The position numbers and the translations under genes were made by a program. The notes beneath the pieces were generated by a model. The model was not told where the DNA came from and made no database searches. It saw only the letters and a program-made list of their open reading frames with translations. A DNA stretch of 64,000 nt from Pempheris klunzingeri (Eukaryota > Chordata > Actinopteri > Acropomatiformes > Pempheridae). Each line of letters begins with the position of its first letter. Within the stretch, counting starts at the first letter, position 1. Shown piece by piece: positions 37,146 through 46,562 of this stretch. The stretch covers positions 6,160,175 through 6,224,174 of the forward strand of contig NC_092031.1 in NCBI RefSeq assembly GCF_042242105.1. Direction: 5' to 3'.

Positions 37146-38455
37146 CCAAAACTTGGACACAATATGACGGTATTCAGGGGAAAGGGTGGATTGTATATTA
37201 TTTGCTTCAAATATTTTACCTGAGGTGGCTGTTTTGTCATCACTTGGGTCAGTATTCTGCAGTCTTGGTGCTGGTCACTTGCACACAAGCAACAAAGCCT
37301 GCAGAATCCTGAATGTTTTTAGAACTTAAAATAAGATTGGGACCGATGTAGCCAACAGTCCTGGTTCTGTGTATGCTTTACTTTGCTTGTATGTTCAGCC
37401 AATCTAAAGCACACACAGACAACGGGAGATATGGGCTGATGTGACCTACTGTATCATATTTCAAAATGGGGGGTGTTAATCACATTTGTACTCATGGGAG
37501 GGAGGGTTGGTTGTGACGTGGGGTGCTTCACTCAAAACGTTCACCTAAATGTGGAATTCTTTCCTCCAAGCTGCGGAGTCCTGTTTGCAAAGAGAGGAGG
37601 AGGAGGAGGAGATGGGGGTGTGGCAGTGTGAGAGCAGTTAGTGTGTGACCCGCCCATGTGACCTGCCTGTTGCTGAGAGCGATGGCAGTTGCTAAGGAGC
37701 AGGTCACCAAGGCAACGGGGTTGCTATGGAGCAGGTCGTCATGGCGGTGGTTCGGGCTGTCAGTTGGTGTATGATGTGGTGTGGTGAGGTACGTTCACGG
37801 GGATCACAGGCAGATGCGCTGAGCACTGTTCCCACCTGTGCCTGTGGTTTCCTCCGCCTCTCACAAAGGGAACGGACCCCGAGGTTTGTTTTTCAAATAT
37901 GCCCGAGTGTACGAGTCTTGTTAGAGATAGTGTTTTTTGGGGGGGGAGTGGGCCAAGAAAGGTGTGTAAACAAATGTGAACATTACTAGAAATGTTAGGT
38001 AAAATGCACAAAGATGGATGCCCAGAAAAGAAATTCAGTTTTATAAATGTTAGTGTCAGGGGAAAGAAGCTCAGACCAGTACTGCTTTTAAATATCCAGT
38101 TCAGCTGCAGGAGTTTAGACAGCGTTGTTGTTTTGCTCTTGTCAACTCTGCTCTGTCTTTCCTTCCAGATCTGAGGTGATTTGAGCCTTTGCTGAGGACA
38201 TCAGGAAGAGTCTCACACTGAGCAAGTGGACTCCACTATTACCACTGAATGCAGACTGAAAGGTTATTGGAACTTGGTCTAAAATGTTTTAAATGTTTCA
38301 TTTGATTTCATTTACCTACACAAATTCTGTAACTTTGATGTGATCATTGTTTGTGAAGTTGAGTATATTGAAAGGGATTTGTAAGGTGCTTTTTTTTCTC
38401 CTTCCTCCCACTCATCTAAATTGTTTTTTTTTGCATTTTGATAAAATTCGTACCT

Positions 38456-38461
38456 AATAAA
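38456..38461 (+). terminator. srsf2: srsf2 proximal poly(A) signal
   Basis: Canonical AATAAA in a T-rich context about 1.3 kb after the stop codon. Confidence 0.6.
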
Positions 38462-39227
38462 TTTCAAATTAGATTTTTTTAAAAAAACGAAATCCCTTGT
38501 TTAATACTTTTTCTAGATGGAGTATGAACGAGTGTTATTTGCAGAGTCGATGTAGGGTGTCATGTTGGATGTTCAAAGCCCTTTACAGCTATGTTACACC
38601 ACTCTAATTGAAAAAAAAATGGCTGACTATACAGTGACATACAAGCAAAGTATCGCAGTGCCACTTAATTTGTAATTTGCTAATCTGGCAGCGTAGGATT
38701 TTCTTTCCTGTCAAATCTCTTTTTTTTCTGTCTCGTTAAAGTTGCTTTCCTATGACTCTAACCCTCTTTCTTGTGTATCTTTTGTGCACTAGGCGCAGTT
38801 GTGTAGCAGTTGAGTAATGCTGGTTAGCTGTTAAGATGCGGTGCAGTGCGGTGGTGACATGGTGTGGCGTGTTGCGGTGCTGAGTGCCCGGCGCTGTTCC
38901 GGGGCTCGACCCTCCGCTGCTGTTTGCCGGTTTGTAAGATCACAGGTGTGGCAGATCAACCATCCTCTCCTGTCTTGTGACCTCTCCTTCCCTCCATGTG
39001 CTGTACAGATTCTCTCTTTCCTTTTTCTCTTTATTCTCCCTTCTCCTTTTCCCCCCTCTGTGGTTTATCCACTGTTAACTGGTTTTGCTCGCTTTTTGAA
39101 CATTGGGTCCAGTGTGACTCCTAGTGAAGGGTTTAAAGGGCAGTCCAGGCTGCTCAATGAATAATTTTGTGTATTGCATTCCTCTGTGAACCTCTCAATT
39201 GTCTTGTAATTGCTTCAGGTGAATGCG

Positions 39228-39233
39228 AATAAA
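39228..39233 (+). terminator. srsf2: srsf2 distal poly(A) signal
   Basis: Canonical AATAAA followed by a GT-rich stretch (GTGTGGGTTTTG), a plausible downstream element. Confidence 0.6.
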
Positions 39234-39250
39234 CATCTTTGTCGTAAATA

Positions 39251-41020
39251 CATTGTATAAGTGTGGGTTTTGTCATGATGTAAAATGTTTGTAATCTGGT
39301 ATTTGCTACAAAAGAAGGAACTAGACCTCGACCAAGGACTTTCACTGGAAATGGACTCATCATAGGTTACATTCAGTCTGTGTTAGGAAGGATATTCAGT
39401 AGACTCAATGTATTTAAGGGCAGAATTGTTAATGCTAGGAGATTTTCAGGTTTTTGTTCAGGGTTCGGTCATTTGTATGAAGTATAAATTGTAAAAACTT
39501 TTTATATTGCAAAATGGGTATAATTGTCAGCCAAGCCAGTGAATTAAAGGCCTGGCAATTCAAAAATCCTCTATTAAATGTGGTTACACACATTTTCTGC
39601 AACAGTTCAGTACACCCAGATATTAAAAAGGTTATGTACCACAATTTAGGTGGTGCAGCACAATCTGTTTATTTTTAGCAGCCTGTTGGCTTTACATTGT
39701 ACATGAGGTCAGATTAACCCATTAGGGCCCAAAATAAACTGCGGCCCCATTGACTTCACTGCCATTTCTCTGCTCATCAGCTCAACATGTATAGCAGAGT
39801 GGCGACAGGTCCATTTAAAGTCTTAATGTCTTAAATTCACATGAACTATTAAGAGGCCTTTAAAAGGTCTTGAGTTCTCGTTGAGAGGGTAGAGAGAGTA
39901 TTTGGTCTTTGAAATCAGTTCAGACTAGAATTAAAATGCATGTTATCCTGTTGTGGTTTGTCTGTATTGAACAAGTAACTGCAGTCTGTGTACAGAGCTG
40001 ATGTGCCACAAAATGCTTTTTTTTTTTTTAAATAAAAAGCTTTTGCTGTTCATTTTTGCACATTTTGCTCCTTATGACCATTGAAGGGTCTGGATGGCAT
40101 GGAGGAGCTACCTGGTTATCTTAGACCCTCTCCTTTCTCTTGGTTTACTTTAAACTTTAACCCCTCTCTCTCCAGGGCTGCTGTTCAGCTGTTCATCTCC
40201 AGTATTTCAAAGCGATTCTAGATAGTTTATTCATCCCTAAGGCGAAATGCAGGTATCTGGTACCTGTTAGTCAATTGACAAATAATAAAAGTCATAAAGT
40301 CAGTGAGTCAGCTTGAAACAGTGATTTGTTTCACACAATTCCCCCACGTTCAAAGAGGAAAACTAAATAATGTGTTGGAAACAGTGCTGCTAAATAATTG
40401 TCCAACTCTGGCCGTCCAGCTAGACCCCTAAAGTGTGATTGTCTGTTTTCAGGTAAAGTTTAATCTGTGTTTTCACATCATATTATACACTGAATATTCT
40501 GTTGAAAATAGCAAAAACTCAAACATAATATCATTCATCATAAAGTAACGGGGTTAGTTCACATCAGCAGCTATCACTTTTCAAATTTAAATAAGCTTTA
40601 TTGGCACAACTGATCAAACATCAATATGGTCAAAGCAGCACATGCAATAATACTATAACTATAATATGAATAATAAAACGATAACATGCAAATAATAGCA
40701 ATCATATAAAAATGCAACATCCATATTAATAAGTATTGATTATATACAGGCCTACAGTATCTACATTATAATAGCATGCTGTAAGATGTCACACTGCGTT
40801 AAAATAAGGTAAGATATTCCTTTATTAGTCCCATGAAATTCACAATGTCACAGCAGACAGGTACAGTTAAAACAGAGGAAGTATAAAAAATAGAAACAAT
40901 ATAGAGCACAAGATATTAGAAAGTATTGCACATTGTGCAGTGAGGTACAAAGATGGATAAATATATCACACAGAGTGAGGTTGTGCTGAATAAATATCAT
41001 TCTTGCTCCTGTCTGTTTAT
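39251..41020. other. Intergenic between srsf2 and mxra7
   Basis: AT-rich and without recognisable exons. The right half (about 40575-41010) is LINE-derived repeat, described separately. Confidence 0.4.
40575..41010 (-). repeat. L2-type LINE 3'-end remnants
   Basis: Two adjoining minus-strand remnants. One starts TAAATAAGCTTTATTGGCAC near 40588. The other starts near 40806 with AAGATATTCCTTTATTAGTC, the reverse of the GGGACTAATAAAGGAATATC end common to fish L2 elements. Family assignment is from memory of the 3' end. Confidence 0.55.
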
Positions 41021-41493
41021 TATTGTCCACATTAGACCCTCCTGCAGGCTGCAGACTGACCGGAAGCTGCGTCCTCTCCAGGTGGGGGCCACTTTTCCTC
41101 CTGCACCCCCCTCCTCTCCTCTGTAAACCCTGTTTGACTTTATCAGCCCTGATAACACGGGTGCTGTCAAAAACCATTTCCATCTCCCGGAACCCGCCGC
41201 TGATCAGAGGATTAACGGCGAGGAAGCAGCAGAAGAGCCGAGCACGTTGCAGCGCGCCGTGCCAGCCCACCTGACCTGCCCGGACTTAGTAACACCTACG
41301 GGGGGGGACCGGGGACACAGGCGGGGCGGGACCGGAGGATGTGACGTCCTGCACGGAGAGGAGATTGAACCACGTCCCGTGAACGCCGCTCGTTAACGCT
41401 GATGTTTAACGGGGATTATTCCCACAAGCAGGATGGACAGCAGTGCGTGAACGCAGCAGAGCAGACAGGGCGGACAGGAGTCTGAGATCCACC
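41021..41493 (+). promoter_or_regulatory. mxra7: mxra7 CpG-rich promoter and 5' UTR
   Basis: GC and CpG content rise sharply from about 41070 to beyond the start codon at 41494, including GGGGCGGGAC near 41320 (Sp1-type) and TGACGTCC near 41342 (CRE-like). No TATA box is clear. Confidence 0.6.
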
Positions 41494-41789
41494 ATGGGGC
41501 TGACTTTCATACTCTCAGCTGTCATCTTCACGCTGCTCGCCATCGTGGTCGCGACGTCGCTGCTGAACGGAGGCTCCTCGGACTTTGCAAACGCCCGGCG
41601 CTACTTCGGATCCGCCGGAGGATCAGATCTGCTGGGGCCGAGGCAGAACGGCCACGTCCCGGACAAGAAGAAGAAGAAGAAGGCGGAGGACGACTGGTGC
41701 GAAATCAGCGGGAGCTCCCACGATCACTGGGATGTAGTGAAATCTGTGCTATCAGTGAGTACACAGTTTACACTCAGGGAGAAGTCTGT

Positions 41790-41820
<31 letters not shown>

Positions 41821-44800
41821 AGTGTGTGTGTGCGCGCGCGTGTGCGTGTGTGTGTCCTGTAATTATCTCTTAATCTGTTTTACTGACTCTCAGGTACAGT
41901 TCACATGTCCAGTCAGCACTCAAATCCGTCACTCAACCAAAAGCAGCAAGAAAAATACAACAGCAGTGGGATGTAATCAAGCATCATTATGGGAAACAAT
42001 GAATCCAGTAAGAGGTGTAATTTAATGCAAAACCTGAATGTGCAAACTAGTTGCAACTGAAAATATGATAAACATAGTGTAGGAAAAGGTAGATTATTCT
42101 GCAGGGAAATATGAAATGACTCAAGTGAAGCACCTTTACCTCAAATTTATATTCAGATTTGTCAGTAAAAGTAGCAATACTTCAAAAAATACTCAATAAA
42201 TAGTACAAGTTCTGCATTTAAGATTATATAGAAGTGCAGACTTAAAAGTACAGATTTAGCTTTATGAGTGCTGTTGTAAAACATATGTTACAGGCTATTT
42301 GATTGTTATTATTGGTGCACTGAAATTGATTTAAATGTTGAAGCTGGTCTACATGAAGCTCATTTTACTTCCTTATAGACTGAGGGATCACTTTGTAAAC
42401 AATAAATGATTTGTCTCTATAAGTGAAATCTTACTTTTACAAAGTAAAGCCATTGACTGTTGCTGTCAAATAAATGCAGTAGAGTAAATGAAGTACAACA
42501 TTTCCCTGTAAAAAGAGAAGTGGAAAGCAGCATAAAATCAACAGTACTTAAGTAGCTTAAATGTAGTTGCTTTCCAGCTCTGCAGGCGTTTCCAGGAGAC
42601 GACATCTCACTCGCCACAAAAGGAGCAAAGGGGTCAGAGAGGACAACAACAGGAGGATTTAAATGACATAAACATGTCCTGTTGTCTTTCAACCTAAACT
42701 GGCATCAACAAATTTAATTTGAAGCAACATGGCCATGCAAGACTAGCAGAAAACTGGCAGGTTAAGACACCTCCTCACACCTCTCAGGTAGCTGTTATTC
42801 TACCCGAGTGGACGGTTTTTAGCCTGTTGAGAATATCTGGATGTCTGTCTGGAGGGGGTCACCAATTTGGACAAAACATGACAGGGCGGGAGGACAAATC
42901 AGCACCCAAGGGAGCAAAGTATGAAAGCATAACCGCAGCTTTTTCATCACTGACACCTGCGCCAAGTGTAGCATCCAGGAGAGGTGGGAACTACAGGTAA
43001 CACCAGGAGATCAACTGATTTGTTTGGAGCTAAATATCTGTGCAGCAGTTTCTTATCCAGGCCTGCGTGCACGGACGCACACACTGATATTTTAGATGTA
43101 AAAAACACTTTTGCTGCTCGAGCTTTTGGAGAACAAAAAAAAAAAAACTGTGAAAAATGATGGTTCGTCTGACCCCTGAATTCTCTGATAGGAGGAGGCA
43201 CATCCCCACCCTCACACTGAGGAACTGGCAACCCCTACTGAGCACTCCCCCTCCACGTCCACGAGCTTAGAGGTGGACTCCTCATCCGAGGCCTTGTCAG
43301 GGAGGGGCCGCTCGTCGTTCATTGGGCTCTCTGATAAGGAGCTCCTAAAGTGTGCTTTCTTTCACCCCCAGACTGAAGGAGCCACAGAGAGCCCAGGACT
43401 CAACAGTGAGCACTTTTACCCACTTCTAAAAGCTGTGATTGAAATGTGATCGATATTTGACATTTTTCTTCTTTCAAAATAAAAGGTTTGGTGTTGATTT
43501 CTAATCGACGTTTATTCTGTCTCATCAGGCAAAGTGGAATCTAATGAGAACAACTCCTTGAAGTACTTCCCTGGAAAGGCGCGATCCCACCACTTGCAGA
43601 AGATGTTGTCAGCAGAGGAGCTGGCGGAGGAGCAGAGGTGGGTGAAGAAACTAGAATTATGGGTGCCACCTGATGATAGAGCACTCTTTATAAATACTTT
43701 ATAAGCCATTAATAAAACAATTAACTGGAGAGACCCCTTGAATGGTTGATCAGTCTGTTTGAGGGGCCTTCCTGATAATTAAACAGCTGACTAAAGTGTC
43801 ATGCTGGATTTTCCACAACCTGGCAACCCAAAGTTGTTCCTATTAATGGCTTATAATGGCTCTAGAAACTGATGACTAGTAACTGATGCATGGACTATTA
43901 ATAAAGCCATTAATTACAGCTTTATGAAGGGTGCCTTAATGACAAAGTGGTGCCCAAATGTCACAATATAGTAAAGAGTTGGATCTGTTTTCCCAAAACA
44001 GAAGCAAAAGTCATTTAACTCCAACAATGTTTGAATTTAAATGGAGTTCCCTTGCTCCCACATCGTTGCCCTCTGTCCTCTTCCTCCTCTCTCTAATCTT
44101 CCCTACGCTGTCTTCACGTGTGTTTGTGTTGTTGGCATTTCACCCAGAGCCTTCCACGTTTAGCCGCTGCGTCGCTCGTCCTCTTTAGGCCAGACTGAGT
44201 AAGGCGAGATTGAGTCTCTGCCAGGCATTAGCTGAAGGATGAATGACACAAGACTTAAAGAAACCACTCAAAGCGCTCGGCTGCTGCTGCGGAAAAGAAA
44301 CAGGGAACGGATGACGGACAAGTTTTATTGCTGTTTCTGTAATGTGTCTGCATACAATGCTCTTATCATTGCAGGATACACTCCAACAGAGACTTTAACT
44401 GTCTGTAAGCCTGAAAAAGGAGCAAAAATGTGGTAAAGTATGAGTTATTCTCACCCGTTTATCACAGGGGAGTCACTTTCTGGCCATTTTGTGAAAACTT
44501 CTCCAATGCTGTTTTTCTCGCTTGTGACCTCAGCAGTGATTTTGGCCTCATCAGCTCTTTTTCCTCAAGTGGCCATGAAGCGACTGATGTAACTGTGCTT
44601 ACCTGGTCCCACATCCCCGCCCCCCCCCTCACAGCCCCCATTACTCCACATTAAACGTGAGACTCTCAGGTGTCACAGCAGGTGTTGATTGTCTTCACCT
44701 CTGACGGGAAGGTGCTAGTTAATCCTCTGAGGACTCTCCTCCATTCTGCCACAAGGAGGAGTCAGTGTAACGCAGCTCTGAGACCTGTGGTGACAAGGCA

Positions 44801-46027
44801 GCTCTTCCCAAAATTACTCAGCCACTCGGGAATAAAGAGATTGAGGGGAAGACGGGAGGTTATAAGAGATATATGTATCTTAGATGATTTGAGTATTTAA
44901 CATGGCTGTAAATACCCAATAATCAATTACTTATCAAATACTGGACAGGATCTTTCACTCACATCACAGTAAAGCTGGTCACGTAGCCCATATTTGTCAG
45001 CCGTTATTGCTAGATGAGACCTGGCGTTTCTGTTTTTCTGCAGGTGTCAATGATTTACTTTTACTCACCAAGCCTCAGGGCTTATCAAAGGTCACTCCCT
45101 GTCAGTCCCTCTCGAGCCTCCATTGTTTCTTCTTTCCTTTATAGCGGTGTGAAAGTGGAATTGAAGATTTGTCATATAGATATAATGTAAAATGTTCTAA
45201 GCACCTCTAAACATGACTTCACAGGTTCAAAGTCTTACTAACAGGTGTGCGAGATCAGAACCTCCTGCAGACTCTTGATCATTTTATTAATGAGTGTTTG
45301 GTCCAGGAACAGGTTAACACTTTACTGAGCTCTTCCATCCACATTTAAAGGAATAGTTGGACGTTTTGAGGTAAAAACAGGCTAATTTCCTGTCTTGCTG
45401 AGAACATCGATACCAAACTCTCATATCTGTCCATTAAATATGAAGCTATAGCCATCAGCTGGTTAGCTTAGCTTAGCATAAAGACTGGAAACAGCTAGCC
45501 AGGTTCAGTCCAATGGTAACAAAATCCGCCTCCCAGCACCTTTAAAGCTAAATTGTTGCTGGTGGTATTTTCTACCCATAAATGCATGAGAGCTGTATTG
45601 AACTCTCCACCAGAAAATGAATAAACATATTTCCCAAAATGTTGAATTATTCATTAAATTTTTCTGTTGTATTATATGTACTTATTTGGTTCATCCATTT
45701 GAATAACTCAACTGGATGACACGTACCTCCGTAGTTTATCTTTTGACATTTGTAAAAGTACTTTTCTTGTTTAGAGGGGTTTATCTTTCTGAATTTCACT
45801 TGATGATTGTCGTTAAAAACTAAATTTGTACAGGCGATCAGCAGTGCGAATGATTTTTTGTTTTGTTTAATACAACTCTAAACTTTTATTTCTTTCATAT
45901 TTGTCTTCCCAGGGTGCAACGTGATCAGCTGGCCGCCATCTTCCAGCTGCTGAAAGACAACAAGGAGACGTTTGGGGAGGTGTCGGAGGGAGAGATGGAG
46001 GAGCAGCTCAGACTCTACTCCATCTGA
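41494..46027 (+). CDS. mxra7: Matrix-remodeling-associated protein 7
   Basis: Four exons, 41494-41754, 43192-43405, 43529-43637 and 45913-46027, splice in frame to 232 codons plus TGA. Residues about 3-25 form one hydrophobic segment (LTFILSAVIFTLLAIVVATSL), a signal anchor. A KKKKKK cluster follows near 60-70, then an acidic, Ser-rich middle. The last two exons carry the conserved C-terminus of MXRA7 (KYFPGKARSHHLQKMLSAEE, then QLAAIFQLLKDNKETFGEVS and EQLRLYSI). The molecular function of this family is poorly known. I chose the ATG at 41494 because it directly precedes the anchor; an in-frame upstream opening to 41443 adds a basic stretch with no support. An in-frame internal acceptor at 43372 may give a form 60 residues shorter. 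Confidence 0.88.
41788..41856. repeat. (TG)n with CG interruptions
   Basis: A TG-rich tract, including GCGCGCG, starting about 35 bp inside mxra7 intron 1. Confidence 0.9.
42085..42575 (+). repeat. Teleost interspersed repeat rich in AGTAAAAGTA-type motifs
   Basis: It contains GTCAGTAAAAGTAGCAATAC near the left, a central TTATTATTGGTGCACTGAAA, and GCAGTAGAGTAAATGAAGTA toward the right. This order matches a fish-wide repeat I recognise. A second copy in the opposite orientation lies at 56815-57215. It lies in mxra7 intron 1. Confidence 0.6.
43661..43955. mobile_element. Non-autonomous DNA-transposon-like element (MITE candidate)
   Basis: It starts GGGTGCCAC and ends GTGGTGCCC, imperfect inverted ends. 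TTTATAAGCCATTAAT near the left and ATTAATTACAGCTTTATGAA near the right extend the symmetry. It has no coding capacity. It begins 24 bp after mxra7 exon 3. I see no clear target duplication. Confidence 0.5.
43956..45343. other. mxra7 intron 3, unique part
   Basis: No feature recognised. Short open frames are unlike known proteins. Confidence 0.35.
45344..45658. mobile_element. MITE-like TTAGCTTAGC repeat, complete copy with terminal inverted repeats
   Basis: The left end TTTAAAGGAATAGTTGGACG is matched in reverse by the right end CAAAATGTTGAATTATTCAT, then TAAA, giving roughly 24-bp imperfect inverted ends. The body has GGTTAGCTTAGCTTAGCATA and CAAAATCCGCCTCCCAGCAC. It is the best-bounded member of the family in the window, in mxra7 intron 3. 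Confidence 0.65.
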
Positions 46028-46126
46028 GACTCCTCTCTGACTCTTTGTTGGGCCGTCCGGCCTCTGACTGCACTCTTTAACCTGCGAGCTGCTACTGAAG
46101 GACTACTCCAGCACACCAATTATTTC

Positions 46127-46132
46127 AATAAA
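46127..46132 (+). terminator. mxra7: mxra7 poly(A) signal
   Basis: Canonical AATAAA 100 bp after the stop codon, giving a very short 3' UTR. Confidence 0.75.
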
Positions 46133-46562
46133 CTTCTTCACAGAATGCAACACGGCTGTAAATCCAACTCATCAACCACTGTTTCATGTTTTAATAAGAC
46201 ATACTGTAACATGACGTACTCATTTTGCCACATCTATGATAATAAAGGGAAATATGTTCATTTATTAAAAAAAAAAACTTCCACTGCTTAACTTCCCCTC
46301 TGTTGTGTAATACACCACATCACATACCATTGTGAAAGTATGTGTGTGTGTGTGTGTGTGTGTGAGTGAGTGAGTGAGTGAGTGTGTGTGTGTGTGTGTG
46401 TGTGTGAGTGAGTGTGTGTGTGCACTTCCCGTTTTGTTGTGCATTTCTGTATCAGTAAACTGCGCAATAGCCCTACCCAATCATTCCTGGTGACAAGGTG
46501 TCAGGTACACTTCACATGGAGCTTTTCTGGCTGAAGGCAAACACTTCTTTCATTCCTCTGGG
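46133..46562. promoter_or_regulatory. Short intergenic gap and st6galnac1 promoter region
   Basis: Only about 430 bp separate the mxra7 poly(A) signal from the st6galnac1 start codon. A TG/TGAG microsatellite occupies 46338-46421. The remainder must hold the st6galnac1 promoter unless transcription starts in an upstream exon. Confidence 0.5.
46338..46421. repeat. Compound (TG)n (TGAG)n microsatellite
   Basis: TG runs alternate with GAGT units over about 85 bp. Confidence 0.9.

Larger units (their letters stand above)
37146..39250 (+). other. srsf2: srsf2 3' UTR with candidate autoregulatory intron and poly(A) signals
   Basis: AATAAA signals lie at 38456-38461 and 39228-39233. Within the UTR a strong donor (GAG, then GTACGT, intron start 37789) pairs with a strong acceptor (pyrimidine tract and CCAG ending at 38168) to give a 380-nt intron. 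Its exon junction would lie more than 600 nt after the stop. In mammals SRSF2 controls its own level by splicing its 3' UTR so that the mRNA is degraded. The same arrangement here is inference from splice-site strength and this known behaviour. Confidence 0.6.

Noticed and set aside
37638-37788. A cassette exon in the srsf2 3' UTR with acceptor at 37637
   Set aside because: The sequence before that AG is purine-rich and a poor acceptor; only the 37789-38168 intron has good sites at both ends.
41443-41493. An earlier mxra7 start (upstream in-frame ATG at 41443)
   Set aside because: It would add a basic, low-complexity segment ahead of the signal anchor, and the ATG at 41494 directly precedes the anchor.
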